Shown piece by piece: positions 17,102 through 25,637 of a stretch of 64,000 nt of DNA. The DNA is taken from positions 1-64,000 of the forward strand of contig DASQWI010000004.1 in the NCBI GenBank assembly GCA_035640355.1, written 5' to 3'. The translations under genes and the position numbers were made by a program. How positions within the stretch are numbered: the first letter of the stretch is position 1; each line of letters opens with the position of its first letter. The DNA is from Actinomycetota bacterium (GTDB lineage Bacteria > Actinomycetota > UBA4738 > HRBIN12). The notes beneath the pieces were generated by a model that saw only the letters and a list, made by a program, of their open reading frames with translations, was not told the DNA's origin and ran no database searches.

Positions 17102-17935
17102 TCAGGCTCGGGCGAGTGTGTCCTCGCGCTCCCTGTCGAGCTCGGCGATCGTGTCGGGAACCACGAAGGGTGTGTGTACGTCACGCCGACGTGCGAAGAC
17201 GATCCCCAGCCCGATGGAGGTCAGCGCGACGACGACGGCGATCCCGAGCGCCACGAGTGCCCACGCCTCGGCGAGCGGGCGTCGGATCTCCGCCGGCGCC
17301 TGTTGATCCCGGATGATCTCTGCCTCGAGGTCGTCGATCTGTTGGATGAGATCGCTCCGCTCCGACCCGGCCGAATCGATCATCAGTTGGAGGTCTTCGA
17401 TCTCCTTGGTCGCCTTGCGGACCTGACGCCGCAGGTGCCAATTCTTGCCGTACAAGCGCTGCTGCTCGTTCAGCAGGCTCGCTTCGCGAAGCGTCTGCAC
17501 GATCGAAATCTGTCCCGAGAGCGACTCGCGGAAGCCAGAGATCGTGCACGGGTCGTTGCAGAACTGGATTGTGTAGTACTCACCCGGCACGTCGGGCACC
17601 GTGAAGCTCGTGGTGATCTCGAAGGTCGTTCCTGAGTCGCGCTCGATTGTCGCCGCGGCGAGCCTGATGACCCCTTCGGGGAGGGCCTTCCCCTCCTGGA
17701 TCCATTTGTTGCCCGGGACGAGATAGACGTAGAACGGCCCACGGTTGAGGAGTTCCTCGTGTCGCTTGGGGATCGCCACGAACGCCGTTCCCGATGCGTC
17801 GTCGCCGGGAAGGAAGTGCGACCCTGGACGCGGCCCGCGGAATTCGATGTACGCGCCGCCGTCGGCCATGGCCGTTTGCGCGGACAGGATGAGAACGATC
17901 GCCACCAACGCCACGAGTCCGAACCTCAAGCGCAT
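17102..17935 (-). CDS. Exported membrane-anchored protein with coiled coil, function unknown
   Basis: 277 aa. A signal peptide is clear (RLRFGLVALVAIVLILSAQTAMA, cleaved after AMA near residue 24). Residues 25-150 look like a beta-rich extracellular domain with two Cys in CNDPC. About 165-215 form a charged coiled coil (KEIEDLQLMIDSAGS...DLEAEI). A transmembrane helix (ALVALGIAVVVALTSIGLG) precedes a 30-residue cytoplasmic tail. No family recognised. It diverges from the lipoprotein gene across a 143-bp region. Confidence 0.75.
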   Translation of the reverse strand: MRLRFGLVALVAIVLILSAQTAMADGGAYIEFRGPRPGSHFLPGDDASGTAFVAIPKRHEELLNRGPFYVYLVPGNKWIQEGKALPEGVIRLAAATIERDSGTTFEITTSFTVPDVPGEYYTIQFCNDPCTISGFRESLSGQISIVQTLREASLLNEQQRLYGKNWHLRRQVRKATKEIEDLQLMIDSAGSERSDLIQQIDDLEAEIIRDQQAPAEIRRPLAEAWALVALGIAVVVALTSIGLGIVFARRRDVHTPFVVPDTIAELDREREDTLARA

Positions 17936-17991
17936 CGCAGTCTCCTCGCTATCCGCTTTCTCATCGAGGCAGACCGAGCGGATCGGGCGTC

Positions 17992-18005
17992 GGTTCCCTG
18001 GAACC
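17992..18005. promoter_or_regulatory. 14-bp palindrome in a divergent promoter region
   Basis: GGTTCC-CT-GGAACC, perfect 6-bp arms. A second inverted repeat, CTGGTC/GACCAG with a 12-nt spacer, lies at 18029-18052. Either could bind a dimeric regulator of the two divergent exported-protein genes. Confidence 0.35.
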
Positions 18006-18078
18006 TTCTCGGCGTTCCGGCAGTAGTTCTGGTCGAGGCGTACTGAGACCAGTGCCTCACGACAAACGGGAGGCTGGG

Positions 18079-19374
18079 ATGCGCGTCAGGCTGCTCGTGA
18101 CGGCGTCCGTGCTCACGCTGCTGACAGCGGCGTGCACGGGCCCTACCACTCCGACTGAAACCAAGACAGCGAGGGACCTCACCGCCGAGACGCTCTTCCT
18201 CGGCACGCCCGACGGACCGCTTGTCGTTCGAGTGCCCACCGGCTCGGTCGTGTTCGACGGCCCCGGGTCCGTGTCGAGCCTCGGCGGCGGATGGGTTCTG
18301 TCCACATCGTTCGATGGTCGCCAGACCGCGATCAAGAAGCGCGACGCGGCAACCGGTGTGCTCGAATCGACGACCACGGTTCCAGGCGACTTCGAGGCGC
18401 GCATCGTCTCCGAGAGTGGGCGAGCGGTTGCCCTGACCGAACCGCTGCCCGAGAGCTGGGATGCGTCGGTTCCGTTCCCCCGCGCCCGGACCACGATCGT
18501 CGTGGCCGATCCGACCGGGGTGAACGAGACGATCACGCTCGATCTCGAGGGCAACTTCGAGCCGGAGGCGTTCTCGACGGACGACCACAGCCTGTTCCTG
18601 ATCCAGCACCTGCCGGCCGAGACGCCGACGGCGTATCGCGTCACGGTGCTCGACCTCGTCCGCGAGAAGCTCCTGCCGGTCTTCGGGCCGTTCAAGGGCC
18701 CGGCCGAGCGGATGCCCGGCACGCGTCTGTCGCAGCTCCTCGCTCCGGACGCCGACCAGCTCTACACCCTGTACACGAGCTCGCGCCCTGGATACGCGCC
18801 GCACGACGCGCCCGTTGCGAGCGATGCGAACGTCTCGTTCGTCCACGTGCTGAGCCTCGAGGACGGGTGGGCGCACTGTGTCGGGCTGCCCAGAGCCATG
18901 TGGGACCGACCGGCCGACGAGCAGGCGATGGCGACGACACCCGACGGGGCGTACCTGTACATCGTCGACGCCGGTCGGGGACTGGTCGCCGCGATGAACA
19001 CGGGGTCGCTCAAGGTCGATACGTCCGAGCTCGAGCTGCCGAACATCGGGTCGATCGGTCGGACCTCGGCGTGGATCAGCCCTGACGGACGAACGTTGTT
19101 CGTCTCGGTGGCGGGAGATGACGCGATGAGTGCGACCGGCGAGGACGATGGATCGGTCGTGACCGCGCTGGACGCGTCCACGTTCGAGGTCATCGCCACG
19201 TGGCGACTCGGCGGCGTGGTGTCGTCGATCGGTGGGTCCTTCGATGGCTCGAACCTCTACGCAGCGGTCGGTGACAGGCTGGCTGTGCTCGACGCCGCTT
19301 CCGGGTCCGAGCTCGCCGCCGTGCAGCTCCCAAGCGACGAGCCGATCGTGAGGGTTCTGCCGCTGGCAGCGTGA
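18079..19374 (+). CDS. Lipoprotein with beta-propeller (YncE-like) repeats
   Basis: 431 aa. Signal peptide with lipobox LTAAC, so the mature protein begins with a lipidated Cys near residue 19. The rest resembles seven-bladed beta-propeller proteins, with recurring blade ends such as SPDGRTLFVSVAG, TPDGAYLYIVDAG and SFDGSNLYAAVGD near the C-terminus. Likely outer leaflet of the cytoplasmic membrane. Ligand unknown. ATG 18079 follows GGGAGG; a strong terminator follows the stop. Confidence 0.8.
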   Translation: MRVRLLVTASVLTLLTAACTGPTTPTETKTARDLTAETLFLGTPDGPLVVRVPTGSVVFDGPGSVSSLGGGWVLSTSFDGRQTAIKKRDAATGVLESTTTVPGDFEARIVSESGRAVALTEPLPESWDASVPFPRARTTIVVADPTGVNETITLDLEGNFEPEAFSTDDHSLFLIQHLPAETPTAYRVTVLDLVREKLLPVFGPFKGPAERMPGTRLSQLLAPDADQLYTLYTSSRPGYAPHDAPVASDANVSFVHVLSLEDGWAHCVGLPRAMWDRPADEQAMATTPDGAYLYIVDAGRGLVAAMNTGSLKVDTSELELPNIGSIGRTSAWISPDGRTLFVSVAGDDAMSATGEDDGSVVTALDASTFEVIATWRLGGVVSSIGGSFDGSNLYAAVGDRLAVLDAASGSELAAVQLPSDEPIVRVLPLAA

Positions 19375-19390
19375 GGTTCACGAAGCGCGC

Positions 19391-19431
19391 GAGGCGCCGG
19401 GACGCGATCCACGTCCCGGCGCCTCATTTAT
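19391..19431 (+). terminator. Rho-independent terminator
   Basis: Perfect 14-bp stem (19391-19404 with 19412-19425), 7-nt loop, followed by ATTTAT. It separates the lipoprotein gene from the LigD-like gene. Confidence 0.85.
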
Positions 19432-19448
19432 GCGGCAAGCTAGCCACG

Positions 19449-20777
19449 ATGAGCCCCGCCAAAGCCGAGGTGCTCGAGGTCGCCGGTCGCGAGATCCGCG
19501 TGACCAACCCGAGCAAGCCGTACTTCCCGCGGGCGGGGTTGACGAAGCTAGACGTCGTTCGGTTCTTCGTCGACGTCGCGGCGGTCGCGCTTCACGGGTG
19601 CCGCGACCGTCCGGTTGTTCTTCACCGGTACCCCGACGGGATCGAGGGCGAGGACTTCTATCAGAAGCGCCTGCCCAAAGGTGCGCCCGAATGGGTGGAG
19701 ACCGCGCACATCACGTTCCCCAGCGGGCGAACGGCGACGATGCCGGTGATGGCGGACGCAGCGCATCTCGCCTGGCACGCGACGCTCGGCTGCGTCGACG
19801 TGAATCCGTGGCCGGTCCGAGGCGACGACGTCGACCACCCCGACGAGCTCCGAGTGGACCTCGACCCGATCCCGGGCGTTCCGTGGGAGGACGTTCGCGA
19901 GGTTGCCCTCGTCACGCGCGATGTGTTGGACGAGCTCGGGTACCGGGCGTTCCCCAAGACGAGCGGCAAGCGCGGCATCCACGTGAACCTTCGGATCGAG
20001 CCGCGATGGACGTTCACACAGGTCCGGCGCGCCGCACTGGCGCTCGCGCGCGCCGTCGAGCGCCGCTCTCCGAAAGCGACGAGCGCGTGGTGGAAGGAGG
20101 AACGTCACGGTGTTTTCGTCGACTACAACCAGAACGCGCGCGACCGAACCGTCGCCAGCGCCTACTCGATCCGTCCTGTGCCGGATGCCCGGATCTCGAC
20201 GCCGCTGGAGTGGGACGAGGTTGCCAACGTCGATCCGGCCGCGTACACGGTGGCGACGATCCCCGAACGACTCCGGACCGTCGGCGATCCGGGCGCCGAG
20301 ATCGACGAGCTATCGCACACGCTCGATGCGCTGCTCGAGCTGGCCGATCGGGACGAGCGCGATGGACTCGGCGACGCGCCGTGGCCGCCGCACTTCCCGA
20401 AGGGAGAGGACGAACCCCCGCGCGTGCAGCCGTCACGGAGGCGGAAAGCTCCGCCCACGTCGAGCGGAACCGGAACCGGGCGCCGACAGAGCTCGAAGCC
20501 GCTGATCGAGATCGCCCGCGCCGAGTCGAAAGACGAAGCTCTTGCGGGTCTCGAGCGATGGAAGGAACGGCACGTCGTGGCTGCGGAGCATCTTCAGCCC
20601 GCGGACGTGCTCGTCGACTCGATGCGCGGTCGTTTCAAGGCCTGGTGGCGGATCCGCGTGAACCTCGAGCACGTCCCCGAAGAACAGCGGCCGCCGCAGG
20701 AAGCGCTCGAAGTGGATTACGACCCGTGGGCGGAGTTCCGCGGCGACGGCGACTGGCCGCCGCCGAAGCGCACGTAG
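19449..20777 (+). CDS. Stand-alone LigD-type polymerase/primase domain protein
   Basis: 442 aa. Matches the archaeo-eukaryotic primase-like polymerase domain of bacterial NHEJ LigD. The catalytic Asp pair is in LRVDLDP (residues 137 and 139), the NTP-binding loop is TSGKRGIHV (171-179), and the domain ends near residue 300. In mycobacteria such proteins fill gaps at broken ends with ribonucleotides, with Ku and a ligase. Here a basic linker (about 325-365) leads to a C-terminal module of about 80 residues that I do not recognise. No ku or ligase gene is in the window. ATG 19449 fits the family N-terminus. Confidence 0.85.
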   Translation: MSPAKAEVLEVAGREIRVTNPSKPYFPRAGLTKLDVVRFFVDVAAVALHGCRDRPVVLHRYPDGIEGEDFYQKRLPKGAPEWVETAHITFPSGRTATMPVMADAAHLAWHATLGCVDVNPWPVRGDDVDHPDELRVDLDPIPGVPWEDVREVALVTRDVLDELGYRAFPKTSGKRGIHVNLRIEPRWTFTQVRRAALALARAVERRSPKATSAWWKEERHGVFVDYNQNARDRTVASAYSIRPVPDARISTPLEWDEVANVDPAAYTVATIPERLRTVGDPGAEIDELSHTLDALLELADRDERDGLGDAPWPPHFPKGEDEPPRVQPSRRRKAPPTSSGTGTGRRQSSKPLIEIARAESKDEALAGLERWKERHVVAAEHLQPADVLVDSMRGRFKAWWRIRVNLEHVPEEQRPPQEALEVDYDPWAEFRGDGDWPPPKRT

Positions 20778-20787
20778 TGGTCGCGCC

Positions 20788-22398
20788 TCAGCGCGAGGAT
20801 TGCGCCGCCTTCCGCTTGGCTTCCGTGCGGCGCTCCGCCTCGAGGCGTTCGAGGTCGACGTCGCTGTAGTCGACGTACTTCATCGCCGCGGCGATCGCCC
20901 GGTGGCCTGCGGTTCTGTCGATGAGGTCGTGCATCTGCTGGGCGACCTTCCGGTACGTCGTATGTCCCTGCGGCGACGAGCGCAGCTCGATCAAGTGCAT
21001 CGCCTCACGCGCGGTCATCTGCATGACGAACCGGATCCGGTACGCCATCGACACCGCGTACTGCGCGACGTCCGCGCCGGCGTGCTCCGCGATCGTGGAC
21101 CACGTCGAGGCGGAGTCATCCATGACGCGCTCCCAGTCGTCTGTCATGCCCGCCTCAGTGATGATCTCCGGGATCTCGTAGCCGTGCGTCGGTGAAAGCG
21201 ACTGCCACTCGAGCGTCAGAAGCCGGTGACGCTGCAGATCCCGGAAGGCTCCGTAGTCGCACAGCACGTCGAACCGGTATCCCGTCCGCTCGAACGCGCG
21301 CCCCGGCTTGTGACGTCGGTTGGTTCGATCGCCGATGTAGGCGGTGAGGACGGCCTCGCGCTCGTCAAAGCTCATCGTATGGGCGAGCGACTGGAGCCGA
21401 TCGTCGGGCAGGTCACTCGAGGCGTAGAGCGCCGCCGCGACGACCTTCTCCTCGCCGAGCGGATCGAAATCTGTCAGCGTGACGACGTCGCGCGGTCCGG
21501 GTTCGACGCCGTCGGTGTATTTCGCGGTGATCTCGGCGGTCGACTCGCGCGCATCGCGCAGGTAGTTGGACCACGCGACGCCTCGGTCCTGGAGGTCGAC
21601 GCGCTTCAGGAACGCGGGGATGACCTTGCGAAGCTCGACGAGCATCAGATCGGCGTACTCGCGCACCTCTGCCACCGGATGCGCTCGCATGCGCAGCAGC
21701 ATCTGCTCGTAGCTCTGGCCCGTCGCGTACACGCCGAGGTTCGACCGCGTGCCGGCGGGCAGCAGCACTCGAAGCGTGTCGCACGTCTTCGCCGTGATCG
21801 TCGACCGGTAAAGGAAGTCCGAGTCGTTCGGTTCCTTGGGGAAGCGCTCGACGAACAGGTCGTACAGCGGCTGGAACAGCTGTCCGTACGTGGCGAACGT
21901 CCGATCGGCGAATGCGAGGTACGCATCCCCGGCGGGCGAACCGTCGATCTCCGGCGGCATCGCGAGCCGCCACCGCCCTCCAGGCCTGTCGTCGTACCGC
22001 ATGTACCGCGTCGACTGCTCGAGGTACGCGGCCAGGCGTCCCCACTCGATCGCCTTGGCCAGCAGCTGCGACGCCTGTTCGCACGCCAGGTGGACGCCGC
22101 CGAGCTGTGCCACCGAGTCGTCGCCGTACTCGAAGAAGACGTTGTCATAGAGCTTCTCCGCGCGGGCGGTTCCGACGACGCTCTGCGGCGAGGCGTCCCC
22201 CACCTCGTCGGCGAACTCGTCGAGGAACAAGCGGCGCAGCGATTTCGTCGTCCGCGAGTAGCGAGCGAACAGCGCGCCCTTTACGACCTCGGGGAGGTTC
22301 ACCAGGGCGAACACCGGACCGTCGAGGTTCGTGAAGTGCGGTTCGAGGCGCGCCCGCTCGTCGGGCGTGAACTCCTCGTGGACGAACCAGAGGCTCAC
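20788..22398 (-). CDS. Tandem ThyX-like (FAD-dependent thymidylate synthase-related) protein
   Basis: 536 aa, about twice the length of ThyX. Each half carries a ThyX-like core. The N-terminal half has LEQSTRYMRYD, and the C-terminal half has LQRHRLLTLEWQSLS, corresponding to the ThyX RHRxxS region that binds dUMP and FAD. Neither matches the canonical motif exactly, so thymidylate synthesis is uncertain. The C-terminus is a basic tail. The GTG starts 1 nt after the pknB stop, making it the last gene of the cell-wall signalling operon. It converges with the LigD-like gene with a 10-bp gap. Confidence 0.75.
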   Translation of the reverse strand: MSLWFVHEEFTPDERARLEPHFTNLDGPVFALVNLPEVVKGALFARYSRTTKSLRRLFLDEFADEVGDASPQSVVGTARAEKLYDNVFFEYGDDSVAQLGGVHLACEQASQLLAKAIEWGRLAAYLEQSTRYMRYDDRPGGRWRLAMPPEIDGSPAGDAYLAFADRTFATYGQLFQPLYDLFVERFPKEPNDSDFLYRSTITAKTCDTLRVLLPAGTRSNLGVYATGQSYEQMLLRMRAHPVAEVREYADLMLVELRKVIPAFLKRVDLQDRGVAWSNYLRDARESTAEITAKYTDGVEPGPRDVVTLTDFDPLGEEKVVAAALYASSDLPDDRLQSLAHTMSFDEREAVLTAYIGDRTNRRHKPGRAFERTGYRFDVLCDYGAFRDLQRHRLLTLEWQSLSPTHGYEIPEIITEAGMTDDWERVMDDSASTWSTIAEHAGADVAQYAVSMAYRIRFVMQMTAREAMHLIELRSSPQGHTTYRKVAQQMHDLIDRTAGHRAIAAAMKYVDYSDVDLERLEAERRTEAKRKAAQSSR

Positions 22399-22399
22399 G

Positions 22400-24133
22400 T
22401 CAGTCGCCGGTCGCCCCGGTTGCGCCGGTCGGGCCGGTTGGAACCGACTCTTCTCCTGCGAACAGCGTCACCGTCTCACCTTGTTCGGCTTCGGTTCCCG
22501 CGCTGGGCTCCTGAGCGGCAACCTTGTTCCCCAGCGGACACGCCGGGTTGATCTCCACCCTCTCATCCGAGATCACCGGATTCAGACCGGCGTTGCTGAG
22601 CTCGTTCTGCGCGGATGGGAACGACTGGCAACGCACTTCCGGGACGGCGACGGTGCCGGGGCCGGTCGAGATGAGCACTTGGACCTCGGACTCAGGCTCG
22701 ACATCTGTGCCGGCGGGCGGCTCCGTTCCGATCACGTCGCCCTCCTCGACGGTGTCGCTCGCCTGGTCCTGTGGGACGGCCACCAAGCCAGCGTCCGCGA
22801 GGATCGATTGAGCTTCCTCGAAGCTCGAACCCTCGGGTATGTCCGGCACGGCAACGAGCTCGGGCTGCGCGACGACCGTGAGGATCACCTCAGTCCCCTC
22901 CGACACCTGCTGGTCGGCGGCGGGGTTCTGCTCGATCACCGTTCCCGGCTCCTCGTCGGGATGATCCTCCGCGGGCGCAGGGACGATCTCGCCGACTTCC
23001 AAGCCGGCGTCGCGGATCTCCTGCTCGGCCTCGCGTCGTGGATCGCCGACGACATCGGGAACCGAGACCATCTGGGCCTGCGGCTGTTCGTCCTCGAGCA
23101 GGTTCTGGGCCAAGAAGAAGAGCACGATGCCGAGCAATCCGAGGATCAACAGCGTCACGAGGACTGGTATCCACCACCGCGATCGTTCTTCTTGCTCCGG
23201 CGGACCGGTGGGCGGCAGCACCGCCGTCTGCGCCGGTTGGTCTCGATGGATGACCTGCGTCGTTCCGACGCCCGCCGGGAGGAGCGGTGTCGCCTCGACG
23301 GGCTGCCCTCGTTTGACGCGCTCGAGGTCTTCTCGCATCTCCGTCGCCGACTGGTACCGGTTGGCCGGATTCTTCGCCAGCGCGCGGAGGATCACCGCGT
23401 CGAGATCCGGCGACACGTCCCGGTTGATCTGCGAAGGTGGCGTCGGCTGTTCGAGCACATGCTTCGATGCCACCGCCACCGGCGAGTCGCCGGGGAACGG
23501 CGGCCGTCCCGTGACCATCTCGAACAGCACGCACCCCAGCGAATAGATGTCCGAACGTATGTCGACGGGCTGACCCTGCGCTTGCTCCGGCGACAGGTAC
23601 GACGCGGTCCCGAGCACCGCCGCCGTTTGCGCAACGGTTTCGGCCGTAGCAGTGACGCGCGCAATGCCGAAGTCCGTCACCTTCACGTCGCCCTGGCCGT
23701 CGAGCATGATGTTTCCGGGCTTGATGTCGCGGTGGATCACGCCCTGCGCGTGCGCGGCCTCGAGTGCACGCGCGACGTCGATCGCGATGTCGATCGCGCG
23801 GTCGGGCATGATCCGCCCGCCGCCGGTGAGGTAGTCCGCGAGCGTTCGGCCCTCGACGTACTCCATGACGATGAAGTGCACGCCGTCGTCCGAGCCGGTG
23901 TCGAACACCGAAACGATCGTTTGGTTGCTGATCCGGGCCGCGGCCTGCGCCTCGCGGCGGAACCGCTGAACGAAGCCCTGGTCCTCCGCGTACTGCGGCG
24001 CGAGGATCTTGATCGCCACCGTGCGCCCGAGCACGGTGTCCTGCCCCCGATACACCTTCGCCATGCCGCCTCGGCCGAGCTCGTTCTCGACCCGGTAGCG
24101 TCCTCCGAGCATCACGGGCTGATCGATGGTCAT
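22400..24133 (-). CDS. pknB: Ser/Thr protein kinase PknB with PASTA repeats
   Basis: 577 aa. Cytoplasmic Hanks-type kinase: glycine loop GRGGMAKV (20-27), Lys42, HRDIKPGN (134-141), DFG (154-156), Thr-rich activation loop. Single membrane helix at about 321-343. Three extracellular PASTA domains follow from about residue 357; in this family they sense muropeptides or lipid II. The first PASTA junction is normal, while the third carries a Cys pair. An odd tail, GPTGATGATGD, resembles a short collagen repeat. The partner phosphatase, RodA and PbpA are in the same operon. Confidence 0.95.
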   Translation of the reverse strand: MTIDQPVMLGGRYRVENELGRGGMAKVYRGQDTVLGRTVAIKILAPQYAEDQGFVQRFRREAQAAARISNQTIVSVFDTGSDDGVHFIVMEYVEGRTLADYLTGGGRIMPDRAIDIAIDVARALEAAHAQGVIHRDIKPGNIMLDGQGDVKVTDFGIARVTATAETVAQTAAVLGTASYLSPEQAQGQPVDIRSDIYSLGCVLFEMVTGRPPFPGDSPVAVASKHVLEQPTPPSQINRDVSPDLDAVILRALAKNPANRYQSATEMREDLERVKRGQPVEATPLLPAGVGTTQVIHRDQPAQTAVLPPTGPPEQEERSRWWIPVLVTLLILGLLGIVLFFLAQNLLEDEQPQAQMVSVPDVVGDPRREAEQEIRDAGLEVGEIVPAPAEDHPDEEPGTVIEQNPAADQQVSEGTEVILTVVAQPELVAVPDIPEGSSFEEAQSILADAGLVAVPQDQASDTVEEGDVIGTEPPAGTDVEPESEVQVLISTGPGTVAVPEVRCQSFPSAQNELSNAGLNPVISDERVEINPACPLGNKVAAQEPSAGTEAEQGETVTLFAGEESVPTGPTGATGATGD

Positions 24134-24142
24134 CTCCTGCGC

Positions 24143-25636
24143 CTAGAGGCCGAGCGCGGCCTCGATGACTGCCCTCGCAATGGGTGCCGCAACCTGGCCG
24201 CCCGTCGCCTCGCTCCCGAGGTTACCCCCGTCGAGCACCACCACTGCGACTGCTACCCGCGGACTTCCTGCCGGCGCGAACGATACGAACCACGCGTGCG
24301 GCGCCTCGCCCTCGCCGTGCTGTGCCGTACCCGTTTTCCCCGCGACCGATACGCCGGGGATCTGCGCCGCCGTCCCGGTCCCGCCCTCGACGACGGAGAC
24401 CATCATCTGCGTCAGCGCGGCCGCGTTCTCGCTCGACAGCGGTTCCGAGAAATCCTCCGGCGCGAACTCTTGGATCACGCGGCCGCTCGGATCTCGAACC
24501 TCGGTGACGAGACGCGGCCGCATCATCACACCGCCGTTGCCGATCGAGCCGGCGACCAGAGCCATGTGAAGCACGTTCGTCGCCACGTCCTGCTGCCCGA
24601 TCGCCGAGATGGCGACCGCCGGCGCCCTCTCGACGAAGCTCTCGGCATCGGGGAACACGCCCGAGACCCATGGGATGTCGAAGGGGATCAGATCCTCGCC
24701 CGGTTCCGCGGTGAACCCGTACTTCCGCGCCTGCTCCGCCAGCGCTTCTGCGCCGAGCTCCAGACCGACCTCGCCGAAGGTCACGTTGCACGATTGCTGC
24801 AACGCCGAGGCCAGCGTTATCTGTGCAGCGCCGCCGGAGCAGTGCGTTCCGCCGAAGTTCTGGATCGTCGCATCCGTGAGTGGCAAATCCAGCTCTTGCG
24901 GGTTCGGCCACGTGCTCTCGGGACCGAACCCGTTCTCGAGCGCAGCTGACGCCGTGACGATCTTGAATGTCGAGCCCGGCGGGAACAGCTCGTCGCTCGC
25001 GCGCGAGACCAGCGGCTTGTCCGGGTCCTCGTTCAGCTCGTCCCATGCGGCACGAACGACCTTCGGGTCTTGCGAGGCAAGTTGGTTCGGGTCATACGTC
25101 GGCTCCGCGTACAAAGCCAGCACGTTGCCCGTCGTTGGATCGACCGCCGCGATGGCGACGTCGCCGGACTCCGCCTCGGCCGCCTGGATCGCGGCCTCTT
25201 GGAGCTCCGGCTCCAGAGTCGTCACGATCGTTGCACCCCGCTTGTCGCGACCGAGAACCAGGTCGGCGAGCGTCTGCGGCAAGAGCTCGGCCGCCTCGCC
25301 GGCCAGGTAGTCGTTGAAGCTCTGCTCGAGCTCGGTGCGCCCGAAAACGAACGAGTAGAACCCGGTCAGGTGCGCGAAGCGGTCGCCCTGGGGATATCGG
25401 CGCTGGTACTTGAGATCACCCGAGCTGCGACGGCTCGACGCGAGCACCGTTGTACCGTCGGCGGCCAGGATCTCGCCCCGATCGACGGAGTACTCGGTCC
25501 GCAACAGCCGCAGTGCGTTCGCCGGGTTGTTCTCGAGGTCCTCTGCGGCGAACACCTGGATGAAGTTGACCTGCGCGAACAGCAACAGGAACAGCACGAG
25601 CAGACCGATGCCCAGGCGCCGGATCTGCCGCTCCAC
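24143..25636 (-). CDS. pbpA: Class B penicillin-binding protein (transpeptidase)
   Basis: 497 aa. N-terminal membrane anchor (residues 9-30), then a dimerisation region and a transpeptidase domain with all three motifs: STFK with nucleophile Ser222, SCN at 282-284 and KTGT at 434. It cross-links peptidoglycan and in actinobacteria is encoded next to RodA and PknB. GTG 25636 begins 1 nt after the rodA stop. Two extra Cys near the active site (THCSGG and SCN) could be redox-sensitive, which is speculative. Confidence 0.93.
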   Translation of the reverse strand: MERQIRRLGIGLLVLFLLLFAQVNFIQVFAAEDLENNPANALRLLRTEYSVDRGEILAADGTTVLASSRRSSGDLKYQRRYPQGDRFAHLTGFYSFVFGRTELEQSFNDYLAGEAAELLPQTLADLVLGRDKRGATIVTTLEPELQEAAIQAAEAESGDVAIAAVDPTTGNVLALYAEPTYDPNQLASQDPKVVRAAWDELNEDPDKPLVSRASDELFPPGSTFKIVTASAALENGFGPESTWPNPQELDLPLTDATIQNFGGTHCSGGAAQITLASALQQSCNVTFGEVGLELGAEALAEQARKYGFTAEPGEDLIPFDIPWVSGVFPDAESFVERAPAVAISAIGQQDVATNVLHMALVAGSIGNGGVMMRPRLVTEVRDPSGRVIQEFAPEDFSEPLSSENAAALTQMMVSVVEGGTGTAAQIPGVSVAGKTGTAQHGEGEAPHAWFVSFAPAGSPRVAVAVVVLDGGNLGSEATGGQVAAPIARAVIEAALGL

Positions 25637-25637
25637 G

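Noticed and set aside
22331-24949. 872-codon open frame on the plus strand
   Set aside because: Antisense to pknB and pbpA, whose motifs are complete; composition is Arg/His/Asp-rich shadow coding.
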